Shown here: positions 1-5,515 of the stretch, piece after piece
Numbering within the stretch: position 1 is the first letter of the stretch
How the letters are laid out: every line of letters starts with the position of its first letter
Assembly: GCA_900552795.1 (NCBI GenBank)
Contig: USBB01000033.1
Coordinates: 1 to 25,191 of the forward strand
Source of the DNA: an uncultured Eubacterium sp.
GTDB taxonomy: Bacteria > Bacillota > Clostridia > Lachnospirales > Lachnospiraceae
Length of the DNA: 25,191 nt
Direction of reading: 5' to 3'
The notes under the pieces: model-generated
Told to the model about the DNA's origin: nothing
Database searches by the model: none
Seen by the model: only the letters and a program-made list of their open reading frames with translations
Made by a program: the position numbers and the translations under genes

Positions 1-202
1 GACTGTCAACCTCTTTAAGATACGGATATTCCTTTTTATACTTGGCAGGAGTTACCATTGCAAATTTGCCAATCTGCTTATAACTCTCTATCTTTTCAGC
101 GAGCATGAGATTATATACCTTGCGGCAACAGCCAAAAGTCTTTATAAACAGTTCGCGTTGTTCAGTTGTAGGATATAAACGGTACTTAAAAGCTCTATTC
201 AT
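1..202 (-). CDS. tnpB: TnpB-family RNA-guided nuclease, N-terminal part (runs off the left edge)
   Basis: This is an open frame of 67 codons from an ATG at 202 that runs off the window edge. The protein begins MNRAFKYRLYPTTEQ and continues with FGCCRKVYNLML. This is the typical start of IS200/IS605 OrfB/TnpB proteins (K-Y-R-L-Y-P-T, then a cysteine/arginine helix, then V-Y-N). Full-length TnpB is about 350-500 residues, so the RuvC nuclease part lies to the left. A GCAAAGGAAC ribosome binding site precedes the ATG. It belongs to a different TnpB subgroup from the complete copy at 20697-22217, which has no such N-terminus. Activity cannot be judged from this fragment. Confidence 0.9.
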   Translation of the reverse strand, partial: MNRAFKYRLYPTTEQRELFIKTFGCCRKVYNLMLAEKIESYKQIGKFAMVTPAKYKKEYPYLKEVDS

Positions 203-318
203 AACTGACAGTTCCTTTGCCTTTCTATATATTTAAGGATATTTTCCTCTGACGTTATTGTCACCTCTTACATACGGTATAACAAAAAATATAAATAAAT
301 GCCAGTGTTTATAAATAT
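1..318 (-). mobile_element. IS200/IS605 (TnpB-type) element, left-end side, partial
   Basis: This is the 5' part of an element whose tnpB reads leftward out of the window. Positions 203-318 hold no gene. They contain an AT-rich promoter-like stretch ending in TATATAGAAAGG just before the tnpB ribosome binding site, and a small inverted repeat (TGAC...GTCA) near 252-265. The outer boundary is not resolved. A hairpin with stem CTCGG/CCGAG near 357-375 lies inside the neighbouring short frame and could itself be the subterminal left-end hairpin. Confidence 0.5.
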
Positions 319-417
319 TTAATATATACAGATAATTGTAAAAATAAGGATTTTCATCTCGGATACAAGTAACCGAGAATTCCCGTCCTTAGTTCTTAAA
401 ATATCTTTAATCGTCAT
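319..417 (-). pseudogene. Short gene or gene start cut off near the tnpB element
   Basis: A 32-codon frame starts at ATG 417 behind a strong AAAGGAGT ribosome binding site and reads MTIKDILRTKDGNSRLLVSE, then a hydrophobic tail ending IICIY. The hydrophilic first 20 residues look like a genuine protein start. The abrupt switch to a hydrophobic AT-rich tail, next to a truncated IS605-type element, suggests that the original gene was interrupted and the last residues are read from insertion sequence. It could also be a real small peptide. No family is recognised. Confidence 0.4.
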
Positions 418-458
418 TTTTATTACTCCTTTCTGTAAAAAGAAAACTTGGTTGTCCA

Positions 459-698
459 CTACCCTTTATCCCGGCAATATTCATACTTTCCATTTTCAAA
501 GTTATTAACAAAAATCTCTGTAACATCATTGCCATAATTTAATTCATCGAGTGTTGTTCCATCTCCACTGCGAAGTTCATCAATATTATATCCTTTACTT
601 TCAAAATAATCATTGATTTCTCTATCAAGCACAGCTGCTTGTGAGGTCAGTTGTGCCAATTTATGCATTTTTTCTTGTATGTTTTTAGATATTCTCAT
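459..698 (-). CDS. Small helical hypothetical protein (79 aa)
   Basis: The protein has 79 residues and starts at ATG 698 behind a TTGGAGCTGAG ribosome binding site. Residues 1-35 form an amphipathic, probably coiled helix (RISKNIQEKMHKLAQLTSQ). The remainder is acidic and polar (DELRSGDG...TTLDELNYG). There are no cysteine motifs or membrane segments. It is the last intact gene of the minus-strand series of small genes. No known family is recognised. Confidence 0.6.
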   Translation of the reverse strand: MRISKNIQEKMHKLAQLTSQAAVLDREINDYFESKGYNIDELRSGDGTTLDELNYGNDVTEIFVNNFENGKYEYCRDKG

Positions 699-724
699 AA
701 TTTCTCAGCTCCAATTTCTTAACG

Positions 725-1135
725 CTACAGCATCATAATTTTAACAAACATAAACATTATAATTCCAATAAGCGAAATTGTCATTCCCAAAAGTAGATAA
801 AATAATATTGTACCCAATTTAGACAGTATTTTATTTCTTTTGCTGTCATATTTAACCCTTACCTTATCGCCAACATTCAACAGGTTATGAAAAAGTGGAT
901 TAAAATTTATGTTTTGTGGCCCCTTAACGTTTATATTCTGACCATTCGCGTCAATCTCATATTCATATACAACTAAACTATGATTCCACCTTTGATCATA
1001 TTTGCATATAATTGTTGCATATGAATATTTTACAATCATAAATTTAATCAAAGTAAATATCCAAAAGAAAGTATATAAAACTCCAGATAATAAGGTAATT
1101 ATACTGATAATCACAAATATTATCATATTATTCAC
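725..1135 (-). CDS. Membrane protein resembling DUF3592 proteins (136 aa)
   Basis: An N-terminal membrane helix (residues about 3-33) is followed by a beta-rich loop (VVYEYEIDANGQNINVKG, then GDKVRVKYDSKRNKIL) and a second helix near 107-133. This order (helix, small beta domain with VGDxVxVxYDP-like strand, helix) is the layout of DUF3592 proteins, whose function is unknown. A GTG start at 1135 overlaps the end of the upstream zinc-ribbon gene by 8 nt and has GGAAAG ahead of it; ATG 1126 is the alternative. A protein with a similar layout is encoded at 10504-10914. Confidence 0.65.
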   Translation of the reverse strand: MNNMIIFVIISIITLLSGVLYTFFWIFTLIKFMIVKYSYATIICKYDQRWNHSLVVYEYEIDANGQNINVKGPQNINFNPLFHNLLNVGDKVRVKYDSKRNKILSKLGTILFYLLLGMTISLIGIIMFMFVKIMML

Positions 1136-1499
1136 TCAGTCTTTCCAATAAATCGTTTCTTACTTCCGTTAATGCGTCCAGTCTTGCTATCATGCGGGCT
1201 TCGTAGTTAATGTCTTTTGTGTTAACAATTTCTGCTTCACATCTTGTAATTTTGCTATCAAATTCATTAATATATTCTCTTATAATTTCTCTCATATCTG
1301 GCTTATCACCAAAATCAACTCCACCAAAATCTTCTTTAGTTAATTCTCTTCCACACTTAGGACAAAATCTAAAGCGATTATCATTATTGACTTGTTTTTT
1401 ACTTCCTGAAAAAGCAATTCCTGTCATATCTAAATATTTATCAATTTGAACCATTCTAAAATCATATTTTCCACCACATAATTCACAATTATTATTCAT
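1128..1499 (-). CDS. Zinc-ribbon protein with C-terminal helix (123 aa)
   Basis: Two CxxC knuckles, C5-x2-C8 (CELCGG) and C46-x2-C49 (CPKCGREL), form a rubredoxin-like zinc ribbon over residues 1-55. The C-terminal half (about 70-123) is a charged helix (EIIREYINEFDSKITRCEAEI) that could be a coiled coil. The ATG at 1499 follows a TTTGGAGGCGAAAG ribosome binding site. Ribbons of this type are common in phage and plasmid proteins that bind nucleic acid or protein partners. The target here is unknown. Confidence 0.7.
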   Translation of the reverse strand: MNNNCELCGGKYDFRMVQIDKYLDMTGIAFSGSKKQVNNDNRFRFCPKCGRELTKEDFGGVDFGDKPDMREIIREYINEFDSKITRCEAEIVNTKDINYEARMIARLDALTEVRNDLLERLSE

Positions 1500-1538
1500 T
1501 ATCTTTCGCCTCCAAAGGAAAGTTAATTTCTTTACCTT

Positions 1539-1814
1539 TTACTCACAAAAATTTTTAGCCCATAAGCAACTTCCATCATTATTGCAAGTTAATTCAATAC
1601 CATATTTTGTTTTAAACCATATGTCAAGCCATTCAAAGAAATCTTTTGTAACATTAATAATGCAGCGACTAACACAATTCATATTTGGCAATGCAATTTC
1701 CATATGTGGAATACGTGAATATTCTGTTGCCCCCTCATATTCATATCTGAATGGGCAACCCTTAACCGCTAATTCGTTATTCAATTCCATTACCATTTCT
1801 CTTGTTATCTTCAT
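1539..1814 (-). CDS. Hypothetical protein (91 aa)
   Basis: A 91-residue soluble protein starts at ATG 1814 behind TGGAGGTAATAG. It begins MKITREMVMELNNELAVKG, a short helix, followed by a beta-rich middle (PHMEIALPNMNC...RCIINVT) and an aromatic helix (FFEWLDIWFKTKYGIEL). Five cysteines are spread without a zinc-ribbon pattern. The opening resembles the MITRDMI start of the gene at 3189-3470, so the two may share a small N-terminal motif. No family is recognised. Confidence 0.6.
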   Translation of the reverse strand: MKITREMVMELNNELAVKGCPFRYEYEGATEYSRIPHMEIALPNMNCVSRCIINVTKDFFEWLDIWFKTKYGIELTCNNDGSCLWAKNFCE

Positions 1815-1847
1815 ACTATTACCTCCATTCTTAAACCCATAATAAAC

Positions 1848-2243
1848 TTAGATTTCAAGTCCATTTTCCATGCATTTTTCTGCAAATTGGCTTGAATTAT
1901 TTCCGACGATTTTTCTATAAACATGATTCCAGTCTGTATTCTTAAAAGCTATTCTTATATCATCCTCAAGGTATGCATTGAATGTATCAGCCTCATCCTT
2001 ATTCAAAATACAAGTCTTATCATCTGAAATATCCTTTATCTTTTTCATTTCAACAATGCTGTCAAGCGGAACCGTATAATCTCCAAACTCGACTCCATCT
2101 TTTAAGCCTTCATCGAAAAAACAATATTCGCCAAATTCTTTTATTACCCCACTGGCAGATGTACCTGTATCAAATGTGGCACAGATAGTATCGCCAACTT
2201 TATACAATTCTCCGTTATGTTCTAATACTTTTACAAATTTCAT
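1848..2243 (-). CDS. Small SH3-like beta-barrel protein (131 aa), hypothetical
   Basis: ATG 2243 (MKFVKVLEHNG) is chosen because GAGAGGG lies 9 nt before it; the upstream in-frame ATGs lack useful spacing. Residues 1-60 form a strand-rich segment (ELYKVGDTICATF, SGVIKEFGEYCFF, YTVPLDSIVEMKK) typical of small SH3/KOW-like barrels with a VGDxI turn. The C-terminal part is helical and acidic. It overlaps the 3' end of the upstream gene by 29 nt, implying translational coupling. Both genes carry a VGDxI strand and may be distant relatives. Function unknown. Confidence 0.6.
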   Translation of the reverse strand: MKFVKVLEHNGELYKVGDTICATFDTGTSASGVIKEFGEYCFFDEGLKDGVEFGDYTVPLDSIVEMKKIKDISDDKTCILNKDEADTFNAYLEDDIRIAFKNTDWNHVYRKIVGNNSSQFAEKCMENGLEI

Positions 2244-2493
2244 TACCATCAGCCCTCTCTGCTGCACTCATTATTTCCTCATCATTCAGCGTAACAAAAT
2301 CTCCACTCTTTAGATTCTGACACTCGTAGTAGATCTTTGGCTGCCAGCCATTGAAAAAATTACCTCTCTCAATGATAATTCGCTCAACCCTGAGAATCTG
2401 CTCTACGCATGATCCAGAATGAGACACAGTGGCAAAGCAACCTCGTAATCTTTTTATTTTATCTCCAACATTATATTTTACAGTTATCTGCAT
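2215..2493 (-). CDS. Small beta-barrel hypothetical protein (92 aa)
   Basis: A 92-residue protein starts at ATG 2493 behind AAAAGGTAATAG. The N-terminal segment (ITVKYNVGDKIKRLRGCFATV) carries a VGDKI turn. Further strands follow (VERIIIERGNFF, KIYYECQNLKSGDFVTL), consistent with a one-domain SH3-like barrel. The C-terminal coding end overlaps the next gene by 29 nt. No catalytic motif is visible and the function is unknown. Confidence 0.6.
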   Translation of the reverse strand: MQITVKYNVGDKIKRLRGCFATVSHSGSCVEQILRVERIIIERGNFFNGWQPKIYYECQNLKSGDFVTLNDEEIMSAAERADGNEICKSIRT

Positions 2494-2530
2494 ATGCTAT
2501 TACCTTTTTCTCCAAAAATTTTCCGATTCC

Positions 2531-2779
2531 TTAAAATATTTTAGGCCAGTCGATTTTCTGCCAATTCATTAAATCAACATATTTTTCTTCAAATGAATTC
2601 TCTTTAATCTCTCGCTGACAACCGTTTCCATACAAAATGTTATGCAAACTCTCAAGGCTTCCATCTGCTTTTGTTATAGGTTTTTCATTTACAAAAGCTT
2701 GATACCACCAATCATCGTGTTTTACTGTAATGTCAATTATTTTCCCATTATACACTTTTCTCCATGTTTCAATTACCAT
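2531..2779 (-). CDS. Hypothetical protein (82 aa), first gene after promoter P1
   Basis: An 82-residue soluble protein starts at ATG 2779 behind AGAGAAAGGTAATAAG. It is rich in tryptophan and aromatic residues (TWRKVYNGKIIDITVKHDDWWYQAF) followed by a short helix (SLESLHNILYG), an alpha/beta pattern of unknown fold. It is the first gene downstream of the sigma-A-like promoter at 2883-2920 and has the recurring leader sequence ahead of its ribosome binding site. No family is recognised. Confidence 0.6.
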   Translation of the reverse strand: MVIETWRKVYNGKIIDITVKHDDWWYQAFVNEKPITKADGSLESLHNILYGNGCQREIKENSFEEKYVDLMNWQKIDWPKIF

Positions 2780-2882
2780 ACTTATTACCTTTCTCTAAGA
2801 GATTTCGCTTCGTTTTATTTCTTTGTGTAATTTTTGCATTTTTCTTCATTGCACTGAAGAAAAGGAATAACTTCTTGCTTCT

Positions 2883-2920
2883 TTCTATATATATAATATT
2901 CCGGAAACAGGATTTGTCCA
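2883..2920 (-). promoter_or_regulatory. Sigma-A-like promoter P1 (TTGGAC-N17-TATTAT)
   Basis: On the minus strand the site reads TTTGGACAAA, 13 nt, ATATTATATATATAG, giving TTGGAC and TATTAT separated by exactly 17 nt. The site at 5347-5384 is nearly identical. It lies directly after the terminator at 2941-2979 and drives the small genes 2779 down to 459. The conservation extends well beyond the hexamers. Confidence 0.8.
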
Positions 2921-2940
2921 AACGAAATGAACATTTTACA

Positions 2941-2979
2941 TAAAAAAAACAGCTAGGCACTTATTTTTTTCTAGCTGTT
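2941..2979 (-). terminator. Rho-independent terminator of the 2988-3152 gene
   Basis: On the minus strand, AACAGCTAG and CTAGCTGTT form a 9-bp stem around a 14-nt loop, followed by a run of eight T. It ends the upstream minus-strand operon immediately before promoter P1. Confidence 0.8.
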
Positions 2980-2987
2980 CTTATTGC

Positions 2988-3152
2988 TCAATTTTTCCAA
3001 CCCATTCGTTTCTTTTCATTCAAGTCTTTATTGTATGGACATTTTGAAATTTTGCATTCACCACACCATCCAATATCACTTGCAATTTCACGATCGTATG
3101 CTTCATCATAGTCACAAAGTTCACGGTCTATATTTTTTATTTTTCTGTTCAT
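2988..3152 (-). CDS. Small cysteine-motif protein (54 aa)
   Basis: ATG 3152 (MNRKIKNIDRE) is chosen because GAGAGG sits 8 nt upstream; the upstream in-frame ATG at 3188 has no ribosome binding site. The protein is charged and carries one compact C-x2-C-x4-C cluster (CGECKISKC), which may bind a metal with help from another residue or through dimerisation. It is followed by the terminator at 2941-2979 and so is the last gene of the operon that begins at promoter P2. Function unknown. Confidence 0.55.
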   Translation of the reverse strand: MNRKIKNIDRELCDYDEAYDREIASDIGWCGECKISKCPYNKDLNEKKRMGWKN

Positions 3153-3188
3153 GATAACAACCTCTCTTTTTAAGAAATTATCTTTCAT

Positions 3189-3470
3189 TTATTTTAATAC
3201 TGATTCATAATATCCAATTTCCCAATCATCCAGTCCATTTCTCTCTGCTGATTCAGAGTCTTTAAGAATGTCAAAAATCATATTGATTGTCATATCCAAT
3301 GTGTATGATTTCCAATATTCTTCTTTTGTGATATTCTCATCTTCTGAACCGAGAAAATAAAAAGCCATTTCTCCAATTTTACAACAAATTCCTATACAAC
3401 CTGCATAATCATCCTCAATAGATATAATTCCATTTTCAAAACCATTTTTAATCATATCTCTTGTAATCAT
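3189..3470 (-). CDS. Hypothetical protein (93 aa)
   Basis: ATG 3470 (MITRDMIKNGF) is preferred because the GTGAGG upstream serves as its ribosome binding site. The pattern is an N-terminal helix, two strands with a GCIGICCKIGEMAFYFLG core, then two helices (TKEEYWKSYTLDMTINMIFDIL), so it is a small alpha/beta protein. The two adjacent cysteines are probably structural. It has the recurring hairpin leader ahead of its start. No family is recognised. Confidence 0.6.
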   Translation of the reverse strand: MITRDMIKNGFENGIISIEDDYAGCIGICCKIGEMAFYFLGSEDENITKEEYWKSYTLDMTINMIFDILKDSESAERNGLDDWEIGYYESVLK

Positions 3471-3510
3471 ATTATTCCTCACTTTCTCTAAGGAAATTTC
3501 CGTTTCTTCC
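3471..3510 (-). repeat. Recurring intergenic leader (representative copy)
   Basis: Between many of the small minus-strand genes the same pattern recurs: AAACGnnGATTT, then a weak TTTC...GAAA inverted repeat (here TTTCCTTAGAGAAAG), then GAGG or GGAGG and the start codon. Similar copies lie at about 2780-2815, 3684-3720, 4310-4350, 4560-4597 and 4821-4858. It may be a shared translational or RNA-processing signal, or a mark of duplication of gene plus leader. Confidence 0.5.
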
Positions 3511-3683
3511 TAATCGCTAATCGGTAGCCAATTTACAACCGCTGGCATTTGAATTAAGCTTTCTGTTTTCTGTATATCTTTTTGCATTTCTTTTATGTCT
3601 TCTGTAGTTGGTGGAATATTTTTAAAATTATATACCGCACTATATATTCCGTTTTCCGTATAAAATATTACTAAATGTTTCAT
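3510..3683 (-). CDS. Hypothetical protein (57 aa)
   Basis: ATG 3683 (MKHLVIFYTENG) follows GAAAGTGAGGAAAACAAGT, so it is preferred over an upstream GTG in the same frame. The predicted pattern is two strands (KHLVIFYT, IYSAVYNFKNI), a proline turn, then a helix (TEDIKEMQKDIQKTESLI) and a final strand, a beta-beta-alpha arrangement. No conserved catalytic residue is evident and no family is recognised. Confidence 0.55.
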   Translation of the reverse strand: MKHLVIFYTENGIYSAVYNFKNIPPTTEDIKEMQKDIQKTESLIQMPAVVNWLPISD

Positions 3684-3711
3684 ACTTGTTTTCCTCACTT
3701 TCCGCAGTAAA

Positions 3712-3876
3712 TCATCGTTTCATTTCTCTTTCAAAAATAGCCATCGCATCCCTCAGCCCTTGATTATATGCCTGCGCAATTTTATATTCTTCTGATTCTT
3801 TAACGCCTTTGATAGTTGTATCCATCATCTTCATTGATGTAAGGATTTCTTTTTTGATTTGATTCATCTTATTCAT
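3712..3876 (-). CDS. Small helical protein (54 aa)
   Basis: An open frame of 54 codons runs from ATG 3876, behind TTGGAGATAAAT, to TGA 3712. The protein (MNKMNQIKKEILTSMKMMD...YKIAQAYNQGLRDAMAIFE) is almost entirely amphipathic helix with heptad-like spacing, so it is probably a small coiled-coil or dimerising protein. It sits in register between two similar-sized genes in the same operon. Function unknown. Confidence 0.6.
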   Translation of the reverse strand: MNKMNQIKKEILTSMKMMDTTIKGVKESEEYKIAQAYNQGLRDAMAIFEREMKR

Positions 3877-3907
3877 ATTTATCTCCAAGTATACAATTAT
3901 TTAATAG

Positions 3908-4129
3908 TTATACACACCAATATTCTTCTCCATCCATTGCTCTTTTAACTTCATCAATAGACAAATCATATAGATCAGCAATAAAATCTATTGCACTATC
4001 AATAGATTGCAACGATGCAAATTTTCTTTTGTCTCTAAGGCAACTAATAGCTTGCTGCAGATTTCTCTCCTTGTGTAATAATTCCTGCTGTTTAACTACT
4101 GCGTATTTTTCATAATTGCTTTGACTCAT
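3908..4129 (-). CDS. Helical hypothetical protein (73 aa)
   Basis: A 73-residue soluble protein starts at ATG 4129 behind AAGGAAGATG. Residues 5-35 form a long helix (EKYAVVKQQELLHKERNLQQAIS). Two shorter helices follow (SIDSAIDFIADLYDLSIDEVKRAM), the second with a hydrophobic pattern resembling a small DNA-binding or dimerisation helix pair. It belongs to the minus-strand small-gene operon. No family is recognised. Confidence 0.55.
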   Translation of the reverse strand: MSQSNYEKYAVVKQQELLHKERNLQQAISCLRDKRKFASLQSIDSAIDFIADLYDLSIDEVKRAMDGEEYWCV

Positions 4130-4156
4130 AATTTCATCTTCCTTGTAAATCCTTTA

Positions 4157-4309
4157 TTAAGTTTCCTCAAATGTTTTAGCCATTTTCTTATTCTTATTGC
4201 GGTCACGCTTTGTATAATATGCAATACGCTTCATTTTAAGATCAAGTCGGTCCGCTCCACGCATAAGATAACTGTTCTTTGCCTTGTTTTTCTTATTTTT
4301 GCTTGCCAT
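4157..4309 (-). CDS. Very basic small protein (50 aa)
   Basis: A 50-codon frame runs from ATG 4309 to TAA 4157, with GGAGGCGG 6 nt ahead of the start. The protein begins MASKNKKNKAKNSYLMRGADR and is dominated by lysine and arginine in two basic stretches around a short hydrophobic helix (LDLKMKRIAYYTKRD). Such composition suggests RNA or DNA binding, but no motif confirms it. The recurring leader precedes it. Confidence 0.6.
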   Translation of the reverse strand: MASKNKKNKAKNSYLMRGADRLDLKMKRIAYYTKRDRNKNKKMAKTFEET

Positions 4310-4352
4310 AGAATTCCGCCTCCAATCTGTTTAAAAAATCATCGTTTCATCC

Positions 4353-4559
4353 TTACAAAATATATTCTCCTGTTTCTAACGATTGTGGTATTAACTGTAC
4401 ATAATCTGGATGGCTTACAAATTTTACATATTTCAATATGTATTCCTCTGCATTGTTAAATTCCTCTTCGCTCATTTCATTCGCATCTTTCAACCCAAGT
4501 TTGAATTTTTGTGAAACATTATTTACTGCATCCTCAATTGAATAATATTTTTTACTCAT
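4353..4559 (-). CDS. Acidic helical protein (68 aa)
   Basis: ATG 4559 (MSKKYYSIEDAVNNV) is chosen because GGAGGC lies 7 nt upstream; an earlier in-frame ATG lacks this. The protein is acidic and mainly helical (SIEDAVNNVSQKFKLGL, MSEEEFNNAEEYILKYVKFV) with a polar tail. No metal or catalytic motif is visible. It is preceded by the recurring leader. Function unknown. Confidence 0.55.
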   Translation of the reverse strand: MSKKYYSIEDAVNNVSQKFKLGLKDANEMSEEEFNNAEEYILKYVKFVSHPDYVQLIPQSLETGEYIL

Positions 4560-4589
4560 GATATTGCCTCCATTCTTCACAGGAAATCT

Positions 4590-4820
4590 TCATTCACTTT
4601 TATTATTTAAAGCATCTATAAGATCTTTCCCATTCTCTATACTAGATAATTTTAATTCTACATCAGCTATCGTACTAGCAGAAACCATTTTAACAAACTC
4701 AAATGATACTTGCCCATTATTATTCTCTGCTACTACTTCAAGTCCATGAATTAATGCTTCTAATCCAGCTTTCATACCACCTAAGAAAGCTAACTGAATA
4801 TTATTATCAATTTTTTCCAT
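4590..4820 (-). CDS. Helical hypothetical protein (76 aa)
   Basis: ATG 4820 (MEKIDNNIQLAFLGGMKAG) is chosen because the GGAGGC ribosome binding site lies just upstream. The upstream in-frame ATG at 4832 would place the binding site inside the gene. The sequence suggests three helices separated by glycine or asparagine turns (GGMKAGLEALIHGLEVVAE, VSFEFVKMVSASTIADVELKLS). No family is recognised. It carries the recurring leader. Confidence 0.55.
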   Translation of the reverse strand: MEKIDNNIQLAFLGGMKAGLEALIHGLEVVAENNNGQVSFEFVKMVSASTIADVELKLSSIENGKDLIDALNNKSE

Positions 4821-4860
4821 GTCTGCCTCCATTCTTCTAAAGAAACTCTTGTTTACTTGC

Positions 4861-5079
4861 CTACTCCATGTCCCACTTTATTTCGTAACCAATAATTTTC
4901 TTTCCAAAATCACAAGCATGTATAACTACAGCTCCGCAATTATCACACCATAAAGCAAAGCTATTAACTCCTGCCCCCATCCTATTAGCACCACCACGTC
5001 TCATCTTTGATCCACACCAAATACAAGTGCATTCATTTGGAACCTGCACTCCATTATTTACAACGTTTTTAATCTCCAT
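4861..5079 (-). CDS. Zinc-ribbon protein (72 aa)
   Basis: This is a 72-residue protein with a cysteine cluster C17-x-C19-x2-C22 (CTCIWCGSK) and a second knuckle C45-x2-C48 (CDNCGA), plus a possible third ligand in HACDF. This is a one-domain zinc ribbon occupying most of the chain. ATG 5079 follows AAGGATTGGAGTAACG. Small ribbons of this kind are common phage and plasmid regulators or adaptor proteins, but the partner is unknown. Confidence 0.7.
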   Translation of the reverse strand: MEIKNVVNNGVQVPNECTCIWCGSKMRRGGANRMGAGVNSFALWCDNCGAVVIHACDFGKKIIGYEIKWDME

Positions 5080-5123
5080 TATCGTTACTCCAATCCTTTC
5101 CTAGTTTCAACAGCAAATTTGCT

Positions 5124-5321
5124 TTAATCCCAGTCAATGAACTGTTCAATCTCTTCTCTTTCAATACCAATTCCATCTAAAAGAAACATTAATACGCTAA
5201 CCGTATCTTCTTTGTCCATCGACTGAAGCCAAACCCAGTCCAGAATATTGCGAATCATCTTTCTTCCATCATTGTCTATTGTGAAATTATCCAATATATA
5301 CTGCCAAAACTTATCCTTCAT
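5124..5321 (-). CDS. Hypothetical helical protein (65 aa), first gene after promoter P2
   Basis: A 65-residue protein starts at ATG 5321 behind AAAGGAGAAAAAAGGAC. It is predicted all-helical (KFWQYILDNFTI, GRKMIRNILDWVWLQSM, TVSVLMFLLDGIGI) with an acidic end (EREEIEQFIDWD). Hydrophobic helices are short and look like a soluble bundle rather than membrane spans. It is the first gene of the operon driven from promoter P2 and has a leader of about 25 nt. Function unknown. Confidence 0.6.
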   Translation of the reverse strand: MKDKFWQYILDNFTIDNDGRKMIRNILDWVWLQSMDKEDTVSVLMFLLDGIGIEREEIEQFIDWD

Positions 5322-5346
5322 GTCCTTTTTTCTCCTTTATTTCTTT

Positions 5347-5384
5347 CTATATATATAATATTCCGGAAATGGGATTTGTCCAAA
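5347..5384 (-). promoter_or_regulatory. Sigma-A-like promoter P2 (TTGGAC-N17-TATTAT)
   Basis: The minus strand reads TTTGGACAAA, 13 nt, ATATTATATATATAG, with 17 nt between TTGGAC and TATTAT. It shares about 38 nt almost base for base with P1, including the CCGGA spacer. It drives the small genes from 5321 downward. Confidence 0.8.
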
Positions 5385-5408
5385 CAAATTGAACTTTTTT
5401 TACATTAT

Positions 5409-5450
5409 AAGTATGATAGGTTTGCCAATGGCGAATGGCCTTCTATATGA
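5409..5450 (-). promoter_or_regulatory. Shared module R, copy A (upstream of P2)
   Basis: On the minus strand the site reads TCATATAGAAGG, 19 nt, CTATCATACTT, then ATAATG. The two boxes and the 19-nt spacing recur at 6698-6740 and 22242-22284. The CTATCATACTT part resembles the TCATAY box of the other promoter class. It lies a few dozen bases upstream of P2, as copy C does of P3, which suggests a paired promoter or an activator site. Confidence 0.55.
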
Positions 5451-5451
5451 A

Positions 5452-5485
5452 ATAAAAATATCCGGCAGAAAATATCCGCCGGATA
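5452..5485 (-). terminator. Terminator of the GNAT-HAD gene
   Basis: On the minus strand TATCCGGC and GCCGGATA form a perfect 8-bp stem around an 11-nt loop, followed by TTTTTATTT. It lies about 30 nt past the stop codon of the GNAT-HAD gene. Confidence 0.8.
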
Positions 5486-5515
5486 AATAATAAACTCAAA
5501 AACAACGGCTCTCCC

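Noticed and set aside
2769..2960. Minus-strand frame of 63 codons across promoter P1
   Set aside because: It covers the promoter and terminator region, has no ribosome binding site and its composition is that of AT-rich non-coding DNA.
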